Positions 1 to 5,189 are shown, counted from the first letter of the stretch. The stretch is 5,606 nt of DNA from an uncultured Veillonella sp. (GCA_934202215.1 CAKPXR010000074.1:1-5606), one strand, 5' to 3'. Translations and numbers: made by a program. Notes: a model not told the origin generated them from the letters alone.

Positions 1-192
1 CATGAAGGTAAGATTCTATACTATATGACAATGCATCAAGATGGCAAAAAGACTGTAGTTACTGTAGATGCTGAAACAGGTGCTTATGTAGGTCAATCTA
101 AATCTAGTAAATTACCTCCTGAACCAGATCAAGGCTTTGATGGCCGCAGAACAAATATTATTTGGGATAACACCATTGATATGGGTCGTTAA
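1..192 (+). CDS. PepSY-like domain protein, C-terminal fragment
   Basis: This reading frame is open from the left edge to a TAA at 190-192 and gives the last 63 residues of a protein whose start lies outside the window. The visible part contains HEGKILYYMTM, a short turn (HQDGKK) and then VVTVDAETGAYVG. That pattern, a beta strand ending in V-x-V-D-A-x-T-G, is typical of the end of PepSY domains, which occur in secreted or membrane-anchored proteins and in some peptidase propeptides. A hydrophilic tail rich in P, D and R follows (LPPEPDQGFDGRR) and ends in DMGR. A terminator 25 bp after the stop shows this is the last gene of its transcript. PepSY is inferred from this short tail only. The full protein could carry several such domains or another catalytic part, and no exact role can be given. 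Confidence 0.7.
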   Translation, partial: HEGKILYYMTMHQDGKKTVVTVDAETGAYVGQSKSSKLPPEPDQGFDGRRTNIIWDNTIDMGR

Positions 193-216
193 TCCATTTA
201 GAATATTCGGCACAAT

Positions 217-247
217 AAAAGGACTGTGTTTATACACAGTCCTTTTT
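217..247. terminator. Bidirectional rho-independent terminator
   Basis: A perfect 9-bp stem (GGACTGTGT at 221-229, ACACAGTCC at 234-242) closes a TTAT loop. It is flanked by A4 on the left (217-220) and T5 on the right (243-247), so either strand gives a hairpin followed by a U-tract. It lies between two convergent genes, 25 bp after the PepSY-like stop and 44 bp beyond the flavoprotein stop, and probably serves both. Confidence 0.9.
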
Positions 248-290
248 GTCGTTATTATATTTTTATTACGCCATTATTACGTAGTTAATA

Positions 291-1808
291 TTACCAACGG
301 TGTTCGTAGTATACTTGTGTCCACATAATTACCTCTACAAGAGAAGGATGTGGACTCATAGTTTCACCTACAGTGATAACGGATTTTGGATCCATATCAC
401 GGATGATGCCTTTTTTACGTAACCGTTTTGTACGTTCAGAAGCGATTTCTTCATTAATGGCAGTTAATGGAGTTACACCACTATTCATAAGATTTACGTA
501 AGGTTGGAATAAGATAGAGGCTTGAGGGCCTGTTACATGCATACCAAGGATATGATTTGTATCTTTATCGACTACGATTTTTACAAAGCCATCATTTACA
601 TCACCAGGATTAATACCCATAGCATAACCTTTAGCTGTGGAGGAGTAGTAGTTTTTACCTACCCCTACATTGTAACCTGCTTTAATAGCTTCGGCTTCAG
701 TAAGGCCTACGCTACCGATTTCAGGGTAGGAGAAGGTAACCTTTGGCAATGTATCATAGCGTGCCCAACGGAAATCTTCTTCGTTTTTAGCGAAGTATAG
801 ATTATGAGCGATAATATCTGCATCGTAGTTTGCGCGATGACGGAATGCAGGTTCACCGATTACATCACCTAATGCATAGATACCATCTACAGATGTTTCA
901 AGGAACTCGTTTGTTTTGATCCAGCCTTTAGGCCATGTCTCAATACCTGTATTCTCGAGGAGTAATTCTTCAACAGCAGGGCGAATACCGGCAGCCACGA
1001 GAATTTCTTCAACTTTTGTTTCTGTAATTTCACCAGTAGTACGATCTTTTGTGACTACTACCTTAAGGCCGTCCTCTTGACGGATTTCAACAGTATCTTG
1101 ATTTAAGTTAACATTGATACCGCGAGCGCGATAGTTTTGAAGAAGATGCTCGGACATCTCTTCATCTTCTTTAGGTACAAGGCGTACATTGTGTTGAATG
1201 ATGGTAACTTTAGTACCAGCAGCATCAAATACATGGGCGAACTCTACACCGATAGGGCCAGCACCGAGTACTGCAAGAGATTTATATGGTTGTTTAGGGA
1301 ATTTATCGCCAAATAGGCTTTCACTAGAAAGATAACCTGCCTCTTGTAGACCTGGTACATTTGGAATATTACTATAACCGCCAGTGCCAAGAACGATAGT
1401 AGGGGCCGTAATTTCTACAGTACCAGAACCATCGTTAAGATGAATATTCATAACCTTATCGGATACAAAGCTAGCTGCACCGCGATATACGTCTACATTA
1501 TCAAAAGCATTGTAATAATCATAGATGCCAGCGGATTCGTCAATTTTATACCAGGTACGTTTAGAAACAGTGTCCCAGTCCATAGTAGCATCGCTAACAT
1601 TAATACCGATTTTTTTGAATTCTTCTACTTCTTGGATTGCATTAGCTGCTGTAACCATAACCTTTGTAGGAATACAACCGCGAGTTAAGCAAGTACCACC
1701 AAATTTACCTTTTTCTATGATAGCTACTTTTTTACCCACTTTTATAGCAGCATCAGCTACGATTGTGGCACCACCTGTACCAACTACAATAATATCATAT
1801 TGTTTCAT
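291..1808 (-). CDS. lpdA: Dihydrolipoyl dehydrogenase-type FAD/NAD(P) disulfide oxidoreductase
   Basis: This is a 505-residue cytosolic flavoprotein of the class I pyridine nucleotide-disulfide oxidoreductases, which use NAD(P)H/NAD(P)+, FAD and a redox-active disulfide. Domains in order: N-terminal FAD-binding Rossmann motif VVGTGGAT (8-15) with Glu32 ending the second strand; the redox disulfide in GGTCLTRGCIPTK (Cys40, Cys45); a GTGG segment (141-144); the NAD(P)-binding GAGPIG (182-187); the second FAD motif GIYALGDV (309-316, Asp315); and a C-terminal dimerisation domain with the catalytic pair His487 and Glu492 in HPSLVE. All catalytic residues are present. Oddities: the third Gly of the first GxGxxG is Thr15, residue 205 at the NAD/NADP selection site is Gln, and about 30 extra residues rich in Lys/Arg (about 450-482) precede the His-Glu loop. 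No 2-oxoacid dehydrogenase or glycine-cleavage gene is adjacent, so the true substrate (lipoamide or another disulfide) is open. The start was chosen by an AGAAAGGA Shine-Dalgarno 6 nt before ATG 1808; an in-frame ATG at 1850 would add 14 residues. Confidence 0.88.
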   Translation of the reverse strand: MKQYDIIVVGTGGATIVADAAIKVGKKVAIIEKGKFGGTCLTRGCIPTKVMVTAANAIQEVEEFKKIGINVSDATMDWDTVSKRTWYKIDESAGIYDYYNAFDNVDVYRGAASFVSDKVMNIHLNDGSGTVEITAPTIVLGTGGYSNIPNVPGLQEAGYLSSESLFGDKFPKQPYKSLAVLGAGPIGVEFAHVFDAAGTKVTIIQHNVRLVPKEDEEMSEHLLQNYRARGINVNLNQDTVEIRQEDGLKVVVTKDRTTGEITETKVEEILVAAGIRPAVEELLLENTGIETWPKGWIKTNEFLETSVDGIYALGDVIGEPAFRHRANYDADIIAHNLYFAKNEEDFRWARYDTLPKVTFSYPEIGSVGLTEAEAIKAGYNVGVGKNYYSSTAKGYAMGINPGDVNDGFVKIVVDKDTNHILGMHVTGPQASILFQPYVNLMNSGVTPLTAINEEIASERTKRLRKKGIIRDMDPKSVITVGETMSPHPSLVEVIMWTQVYYEHRW

Positions 1809-1814
1809 GTTGAT

Positions 1815-1822
1815 TCCTTTCT
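1815..1822 (-). promoter_or_regulatory. RBS deciding the flavoprotein start
   Basis: On the minus strand AGAAAGGA precedes ATG 1808 by 6 nt. This strong Shine-Dalgarno selects MKQYDIIVVG as the N-terminus rather than the in-frame ATG at 1850, which has no such site and falls at the predicted transcription start. MKQYDII also places the FAD-binding strand at the usual distance from the N-terminus. Confidence 0.85.
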
Positions 1823-1835
1823 GTTTATATCTATT

Positions 1836-1854
1836 AATAGTTATTATCATTAAC
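1836..1854 (-). promoter_or_regulatory. Fur/PerR-box-like operator candidate
   Basis: Read on the minus strand, this 19-mer matches the classical Fur consensus (GATAATGATAATCATTATC) at 15 of 19 positions by my hand alignment. Its core TGATAATAACTATTA (1835-1849) fits the 7-1-7 form at 12 of 14 positions. It begins a few bases after the -10 hexamer and covers the predicted start, where a bound repressor would block transcription. The surrounding DNA is very AT-rich, which makes chance matches likely, so this is a hypothesis. Confidence 0.35.
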
Positions 1855-1857
1855 TAT

Positions 1858-1885
1858 ATTATAACATTATATTGAAGAAAATCAA
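1858..1885 (-). promoter_or_regulatory. Sigma-70-type promoter of the flavoprotein gene
   Basis: On the minus strand, -35 TTGATT (1880-1885) and -10 TATAAT (1858-1863) are separated by 16 bp. The start of transcription should fall near 1850-1851, giving a leader of about 42 nt that holds the Shine-Dalgarno. The -10 is a perfect consensus and the -35 matches 4 of 6. Confidence 0.7.
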
Positions 1886-1889
1886 TATA
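1868..1889. repeat. 8-bp inverted repeat over the flavoprotein -35
   Basis: TATATTGA (1868-1875) and TCAATATA (1882-1889) are perfect inverted copies 6 bp apart. They cover the -35 hexamer (1880-1885) and part of the spacer, a position suited to a repressor or activator site. No regulator is recognisable, and chance is possible in AT-rich DNA. Confidence 0.4.
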
Positions 1890-1986
1890 GATATATCGTT
1901 TAATTTTAAGTGTTTGCCCTTTATATTATACAATGAATAGATTTGTAAGTTATATAGTAGTCTTTTATTTATAAACTTTCAAATAC

Positions 1987-2020
1987 AAAAAAAGACAGTC
2001 CTGAAGAACCGTCTTTTTTT
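1987..2020 (-). terminator. Rho-independent terminator of sstT
   Basis: As minus-strand RNA, GACGGUUC pairs with GGACUGUC through eight pairs, two of them G-U wobbles, around a short UUCA loop, and is followed by seven U (1987-1993). The same DNA read on the plus strand has A-C mismatches where the wobbles are. The structure is therefore tuned to the minus strand and terminates the sstT transcript, starting 17 bp after its stop codon. Confidence 0.85.
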
Positions 2021-2036
2021 GTTTGTGCGGTAATGT

Positions 2037-3257
2037 TTAATTCCAGTTTTCGTGATAGCCACGTTTTGCATAGTCTGCAGTAGCTGTAAAAAGAATGTCT
2101 GTACTGGAGTTGAGTGCTGTTTCAGTGGAGTCTTGTAAAACACCTATGATAAAGCCTACACCTACAACTTGCATTGCGATGTCATTGGAAATACCAAATA
2201 GAGAACAAGCAAGAGGAATGAGGAGTAAAGAACCACCAGCTACACCAGAAGCACCACAAGCGCCGATTGTAGCAATAACAGATAAAAGAATTGCTGTAGG
2301 AATATCTACAACGATTCCAAGTGTATGTGCAGCGGCTAATGTCATGATTGTAATTGTAATTGCTGCCCCCCCCATGTTGATTGTTGCGCCCAATGGAATG
2401 GATACGGAATACATATCAGGGTTAAGTTTCAAACGTTTTGCTAAATCAAGATTAACAGGGATGTTTGCAGCAGAACTACGAGTAAAGAACGCATAAATAG
2501 CAGATTCACGTAAACACTTGAATACCAAAGGATATGGATTGCGTCGGAGGTATATAAATGATAGAAGTGGGTTTACGATTAATGCTACAAAAATCATAGA
2601 ACCAAGTAGCAATACGAGTAATTGGAAGTAACCAATTAAAGCATCGATGCCATTAGTAGCAATAGAGTCAGCTACTAGACCCATGATACCTAGAGGAGCA
2701 AAGTGAATGATCCAGCCAACTACAGTTGTAATAGCTTGGGCAATAGATTCCATTACTTCTTTGGTATTCATTGATGCATGGCGTAAAGCGCCACCAATGA
2801 TAAGGGCCCAACCTAAAATACCAATATAGTTAGCAGTCATTAAAGCTTTCACAGGATTATCAACAATATTCTTCAAAAGTGTTTTCATAACCTCTACGAT
2901 ACCTTGAGGTGGCGCTGCATCTGCTGCGCTAGCTGCTAGGTGTAAAGTAGTAGGGAAGATAAAGCTTACAACTACTGCAAGTGCAGCAGAAAGGAATGTA
3001 CCTAATAAATACAAAGTTATTACAGATCCCATCCCTGTTTTTTGACCAGAACGATGTTTACTAATGGCTGCAATAACAAGGAAAAATACGAGAATTGGTG
3101 CAATGCCTTTTAAGGCACCAACGAAGAGAACGCCTAATAAGGCAAGTTCATTTGCCACATCTGGCACATATAGAGCTGTCAAAATACCAATAATCAAACC
3201 TATGATAATTTGTTGGATTAGACTAACTCTATTAATTGATTTTACAAATCGATTCAT
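2037..3257 (-). CDS. sstT: Serine/threonine:Na+ symporter SstT
   Basis: This 406-residue inner-membrane protein imports serine and threonine with Na+. It belongs to the dicarboxylate/amino acid:cation symporter (DAACS, SLC1) family and is very similar throughout to E. coli SstT (414 aa, compared from memory). Shared landmarks include [17 protein letters not shown] (41-57), the HP1 motif [11 protein letters not shown] (257-267), the TM7 motif INMGGAA (293-299; E. coli has NMAGAA), the HP2 hairpin [19 protein letters not shown] (332-350) and the TM8 motif [12 protein letters not shown] (376-387). Most of the rest is hydrophobic membrane helix and there is no cleaved signal peptide. ATG 3257 was chosen because GGAG (3264-3267) lies 6 nt upstream; the in-frame TTG at 3269 overlaps that Shine-Dalgarno. 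The gene is monocistronic, with its own promoter and terminator. One oddity is an 8-G run in the TM7 motif codons. The assignment is firm; substrate preference rests on family similarity. Confidence 0.95.
   Translation of the reverse strand: MNRFVKSINRVSLIQQIIIGLIIGILTALYVPDVANELALLGVLFVGALKGIAPILVFFLVIAAISKHRSGQKTGMGSVITLYLLGTFLSAALAVVVSFIFPTTLHLAASAADAAPPQGIVEVMKTLLKNIVDNPVKALMTANYIGILGWALIIGGALRHASMNTKEVMESIAQAITTVVGWIIHFAPLGIMGLVADSIATNGIDALIGYFQLLVLLLGSMIFVALIVNPLLSFIYLRRNPYPLVFKCLRESAIYAFFTRSSAANIPVNLDLAKRLKLNPDMYSVSIPLGATINMGGAAITITIMTLAAAHTLGIVVDIPTAILLSVIATIGACGASGVAGGSLLLIPLACSLFGISNDIAMQVVGVGFIIGVLQDSTETALNSSTDILFTATADYAKRGYHENWN
2366..2373 (-). repeat. G8 homopolymer inside sstT
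   Basis: The coding strand reads ATG GGG GGG GCA here, an uninterrupted run of eight G in codons for Met-Gly-Gly-Ala of the TM7 motif (residues 295-298). Other glycine codons in the gene are mostly GGT or GGA, so the run is not forced by general codon use. Gain or loss of one G would truncate the transporter after about 300 residues. Confidence 0.9.
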
Positions 3258-3263
3258 AGTACA

Positions 3264-3267
3264 CTCC
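3264..3267 (-). promoter_or_regulatory. RBS deciding the sstT start
   Basis: GGAG on the minus strand, 6 nt before ATG 3257, is the only good Shine-Dalgarno near the N-terminus. It overlaps the TTG at 3267-3269 that would open the longest frame, so ATG 3257 is the likely start. Confidence 0.8.
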
Positions 3268-3293
3268 AATACTTAATAAAAACTAATAAAAGA

Positions 3294-3320
3294 CCATGGA
3301 AAAATATCTTTTCAACATGG
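3294..3320 (-). other. Stem-loop in the sstT 5' leader
   Basis: CCATG (3294-3298) pairs with CATGG (3316-3320) and GAAAA (3299-3303) with TTTTC (3309-3313), with a 2-nt bulge at 3314-3315 and a 5-nt loop. With transcription starting near 3322, the hairpin would sit at the very 5' end of the sstT mRNA, about 35 nt before the Shine-Dalgarno. Such hairpins can protect mRNA from decay. A weak U-rich tract follows on the minus strand (TCTTTTATT), so attenuation is a less likely alternative. Confidence 0.5.
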
Positions 3321-3329
3321 ACATATGTC

Positions 3330-3358
3330 ATTATACAACGAACATAGCATAGTGGCAA
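3330..3358 (-). promoter_or_regulatory. sstT promoter (proximal)
   Basis: On the minus strand, -35 TTGCCA (3353-3358) and -10 TATAAT (3330-3335) are separated by an optimal 17 bp. Transcription should begin near 3322-3323, giving a leader of about 65 nt. The same -35, spacing and -10 are seen in rrn P1. A perfect 10-bp palindrome (GACATATGTC, 3320-3329) abuts the -10 at the start site and may be an operator. Confidence 0.8.
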
Positions 3359-3378
3359 TAGAGAATATTATGATAGAT

Positions 3379-3407
3379 TGTATATAGGTAAATGAAAGTT
3401 TTGGCAA
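3379..3407 (-). promoter_or_regulatory. Possible second, upstream sstT promoter
   Basis: On the minus strand, TTGCCA (3402-3407) and TATACA (3379-3384) are separated by 17 bp, repeating the -35 of the proximal promoter. The -10 is a poorer match. The spacer contains one copy of the recurring ACTTTCA motif. It would give an sstT transcript about 50 nt longer. Confidence 0.35.
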
Positions 3408-3481
3408 TTGATAAAGATGTTTATTTAATTTAGGGCTATTCCATTAATTAATTCTAATAATATTCAAATGAAAACTTTCAT
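3392..3481. repeat. 11-bp perfect inverted repeat, arms 68 bp apart
   Basis: ATGAAAGTTTT (3392-3402) and AAAACTTTCAT (3471-3481) are exact inverted copies. They lie between the sstT and menG promoters. Each contains the ACTTTCA heptamer found in other intergenic regions of this window, so they may be two binding sites for one protein rather than the arms of an RNA stem. The rest of 3408-3530 shows no gene and no clear terminator. Confidence 0.5.
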
Positions 3482-3532
3482 AGGTACAGCGAATTTATAT
3501 ACTTTCAGTTAAATATGTGTGCACAACATAAT

Positions 3533-3546
3533 TACTATATATAGTA
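3533..3546. repeat. 14-bp perfect palindrome upstream of menG
   Basis: TACTATATATAGTA is fully self-complementary. It sits about 30 bp upstream of the extended -10 of menG, beside an isolated TATAAT (3549-3554) that lacks a good -35. It could be an operator, or simply AT-rich promoter DNA. Confidence 0.45.
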
Positions 3547-3561
3547 TATATAATGGGGTTC

Positions 3562-3590
3562 TTCTGATAGGTGTCATAGTATGGTATACT
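3562..3590 (+). promoter_or_regulatory. menG promoter with extended -10
   Basis: The element TGGTATACT (3582-3590) is an extended -10 (TG-N-TATACT). A weak -35, TTCTGA (3562-3567), lies 17 bp upstream. Transcription should start near 3597, giving a leader of about 42 nt. The -10 is embedded in an inverted repeat, CATAGTAT (3575-3582) with ATACTATG (3586-3593), around a GGT centre. A protein bound there would block RNA polymerase. Confidence 0.6.
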
Positions 3591-3627
3591 ATGCGAGTAA
3601 GAGTTTGAATATAGTTCTTGATTAGTG

Positions 3628-3633
3628 AAAGGA
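3628..3633 (+). promoter_or_regulatory. RBS deciding the menG start
   Basis: AAAGGA lies 5 nt before ATG 3639. The longest frame opens at TTG 3618, which is upstream of this site and has no Shine-Dalgarno of its own, so MNTKEF is the likely N-terminus. Confidence 0.8.
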
Positions 3634-3638
3634 CCATA

Positions 3639-4385
3639 ATGAATACTAAAGAATTTAAAACATATGCAGATAAAGAAGAATTTGTGCAAGGTGTATTCTC
3701 TAATATTGCTAAGAATTATGATTTGATGAATACAGTCTTGAGCTTTGGACAGGATTATTACTGGCGCAAATTTTCTGTAAAAGCAATGAATATAGGTCCA
3801 CATCAGCGTATACTTGATGTCGCTTGTGGCACTTGTGTATTTACAAAAGAAGCATTGCGTCAAGAACCGACATTAAAAGTAGAGGCATTGGACTTTAATA
3901 GTGAGATGCTTGATCAAGGTCGTGTACGTATTGAAAATGCAGGTTTAATAGATCAAGTTAATCTTGTTCAAGGCGATGCAATGGCGTTACCATATGCAGA
4001 TAATACATTTGATGCTGCTATGAGCGGATTTGCAATGCGTAATGTGCCAGATATTAAACAAGTATTATCTGAAATGCAACGTGTTGTAAAACCAGGTGGG
4101 AAAGTAGTTGTATTGGAATTGGCTAAACCTAGCATGTTTGGCTTTAAACAGTTATACAATTTCTACTTCTCCTATATATTGCCTATTATAGGTAAATTAA
4201 GTAAGGATAATTCATCTTATGCATGGTTACCAGAATCCTTGCGTAGATATCCTCATCAAAGTGAAATACTTGAGATTTGGCAGTCTTTAGGATATGAAAA
4301 TGCCACCTATCATGAATTGACAGGCGGCATTGTAGCGGTCCACGAAGGTGTGGTACCAGAAAAATCTATTGTAAATAATAAGTAA
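3639..4385 (+). CDS. menG: Demethylmenaquinone methyltransferase (MenG/UbiE family)
   Basis: This 248-residue SAM-dependent C-methyltransferase would carry out the last step of menaquinone synthesis, methylating demethylmenaquinone at the cytoplasmic face of the membrane. Family signatures are visible: VFSNIAKNYDLMNTVLSFG (19-37), SAM motif I ILDVACGTCVF (58-68), Asp85 ending the second strand (ALDF) where the SAM ribose is bound, GDAMALPYADNTFD (112-125), FAMRNVPD (131-138) and RVVKPGGKVVVLELAKP (148-164). Length is normal for the family (about 230-255). Two deviations stand out: motif I normally reads D-x-x-C-G-T-G, but here the last Gly is Cys66, and the conserved His of the N-terminal signature (S-x3-H-x2-W) is Asp39. 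No other quinone genes are in the window, so it acts with genes elsewhere. It overlaps the convergent SIMPL gene by 20 bp. A related C-methyltransferase with another quinone-like substrate cannot be excluded. Confidence 0.9.
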   Translation: MNTKEFKTYADKEEFVQGVFSNIAKNYDLMNTVLSFGQDYYWRKFSVKAMNIGPHQRILDVACGTCVFTKEALRQEPTLKVEALDFNSEMLDQGRVRIENAGLIDQVNLVQGDAMALPYADNTFDAAMSGFAMRNVPDIKQVLSEMQRVVKPGGKVVVLELAKPSMFGFKQLYNFYFSYILPIIGKLSKDNSSYAWLPESLRRYPHQSEILEIWQSLGYENATYHELTGGIVAVHEGVVPEKSIVNNK

Positions 4386-5097
4386 TATTAGCGTCTTGAG
4401 AAACTACTAATGATCCTTTTTCAACAGGAGTAGCAGTTTCGAGAGACGCTTTTAACATTACTGCGTTACGATATGAACCAGAGTCCATAGAGCTTGTTTG
4501 TGGTGTGCTGATAGAAATTGTTTTTACAGGGCCTAATGTGCGACCAAGAGCTGCAGCAATAACCTCAGCTTTATGACGACCGTCTTGAATTGCTTCGGTA
4601 GTTAGAGAATCAGATAGTTGTTGAGGTACATCATTTTGGAATGAAAGATTGTTGATATCGTTGGCGCCAGCACTAACAGCAGCGTCAACAGCCTTTCCTA
4701 CATTATCAAGATTATTAATTTTAACAGTTACACGATTGGACACGTTATAACCAGTATTGATTCGCTTGCCTTCTTGATAATCGCTTGTAGGATTAATAGA
4801 AATATTAGACGTGTAAATGTCTTTTTTGTCGATACCTAAATGACCTAATTTACTGATTAAATCACTCATGATACGATCATTATTGGATTTTGCAGTATTG
4901 ATGTTAGTGTTTTCACTAGAAATACCAAGTGTTAAAATGGCATAGTTAGGTGCTACAGAACGAGATGCTTGTCCAGTAATTTGGATTTCAGAGGTATCAA
5001 AGGTACCTTGTGGAGCAGCAAAAGCTGCAGTAGCCATAGTTGCACATACAGCAGCAATAACGGCTGTTTTAGCTAGTAAACGTTTAGATAATTTCAT
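4366..5097 (-). CDS. Secreted SIMPL domain (DUF541) protein
   Basis: This 243-residue protein has a clear signal peptide: basic start MKLSKRLLAK, hydrophobic core TAVIAAVCATMATAA and cleavage site AFA|AP after residue 27. The mature part is one SIMPL/DUF541 (BP26/OMP28-like) domain with the usual landmarks: IQITGQASRSVAPNYAILTLGIS (38-60), LGHLGIDKKDIYTSNISINP (84-103), GYNVSNRVTVKINNLDNVGKAVDAAVSAGAN (116-146), INNLSFQND (148-156) and AIQDGRHKAEVIAAALGRTLG (169-189). Such proteins are periplasmic or envelope-associated and some assemble into oligomers; the biochemical role is not established. Export to the periplasm fits a diderm Negativicute. ATG 5097 was chosen because AAGGAG (5105-5110) lies 7 nt upstream; TTG 5103 would be only 1 nt from it. 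The last 20 bp overlap the end of menG on the opposite strand, and its 5' leader carries two hairpins. Confidence 0.9.
   Translation of the reverse strand: MKLSKRLLAKTAVIAAVCATMATAAFAAPQGTFDTSEIQITGQASRSVAPNYAILTLGISSENTNINTAKSNNDRIMSDLISKLGHLGIDKKDIYTSNISINPTSDYQEGKRINTGYNVSNRVTVKINNLDNVGKAVDAAVSAGANDINNLSFQNDVPQQLSDSLTTEAIQDGRHKAEVIAAALGRTLGPVKTISISTPQTSSMDSGSYRNAVMLKASLETATPVEKGSLVVSQDANITYYLQ
4390..4453 (+). terminator. Probable menG terminator inside the SIMPL gene
   Basis: In plus-strand RNA, AGCGUCU (4390-4396) pairs with AGACGCU (4444-4450). A 3x3 internal loop holding tandem G-A mismatches follows, then GAAACU (4400-4405) with AGUUUC (4435-4440). An alternative inner stem uses CUACU (4404-4408) with AGUAG (4429-4433). 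TTTT (4450-4453) follows the stem. The hairpin starts 5 nt after the menG stop codon but lies within the antisense of the SIMPL 3' coding region. Read on the minus strand there is no U-tract, so it should not stop SIMPL transcription. The U-tract is short, so efficiency may be modest. Confidence 0.55.
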
Positions 5098-5104
5098 ACT
5101 CAAT

Positions 5105-5110
5105 CTCCTT
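5105..5110 (-). promoter_or_regulatory. RBS deciding the SIMPL start
   Basis: AAGGAG on the minus strand lies 7 nt before ATG 5097, an ideal spacing. It rules out the TTG at 5103, which is almost in contact with it, and supports MKLSKRLL as the start of the signal peptide. Confidence 0.85.
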
Positions 5111-5116
5111 ACACAT

Positions 5117-5147
5117 TATTATAGTATTAAATATAAATACTATAATA
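5117..5147 (-). repeat. 12-bp perfect inverted repeat just upstream of the SIMPL RBS
   Basis: TATTATAGTATT (5117-5128) and AATACTATAATA (5136-5147) are perfect inverted copies separated by 7 nt, and the repeat ends 6 nt from the Shine-Dalgarno. In the mRNA it would form a 12-bp AU-rich stem-loop beside the ribosome-binding site. As DNA it could be an operator. Each arm contains the ATAGTAT/ATACTAT half-site also found over the menG -10. Confidence 0.65.
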
Positions 5148-5189
5148 TACGACTAAACAAGAATATAGAACTAATTTAAAAATTAAAAC

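Noticed and set aside
137..328. Plus-strand 63-codon frame opening with TTG
   Set aside because: It overlaps the PepSY-like C-terminus, runs through the terminator hairpin and into the flavoprotein stop, and has no Shine-Dalgarno.
1525..1875. Plus-strand 116-codon hydrophobic frame antisense to the flavoprotein 5' end
   Set aside because: Its hydrophobicity comes from the antisense of the FAD-binding region, and it has no start signals of its own.
2095..2496. Plus-strand 133-codon frame antisense to sstT
   Set aside because: It is a low-complexity shadow of the transporter, whose conservation on the minus strand is unambiguous.
3549..3554. TATAAT upstream of menG as a second promoter
   Set aside because: The -35 position holds ACATAA, a poor match, and the extended -10 downstream explains menG better.
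3495..3863. Minus-strand 122-codon frame over the menG promoter and 5' end
   Set aside because: The product is rich in Ile, Tyr, Cys and His from AT-rich antisense DNA, has no RBS or family resemblance, and covers a real gene start and promoter.
4320..4366. Search for a terminator of the SIMPL transcript inside the menG 3' end
   Set aside because: A small stem (GGTACCAC-type) can be drawn on the minus strand, but no U-tract follows it.
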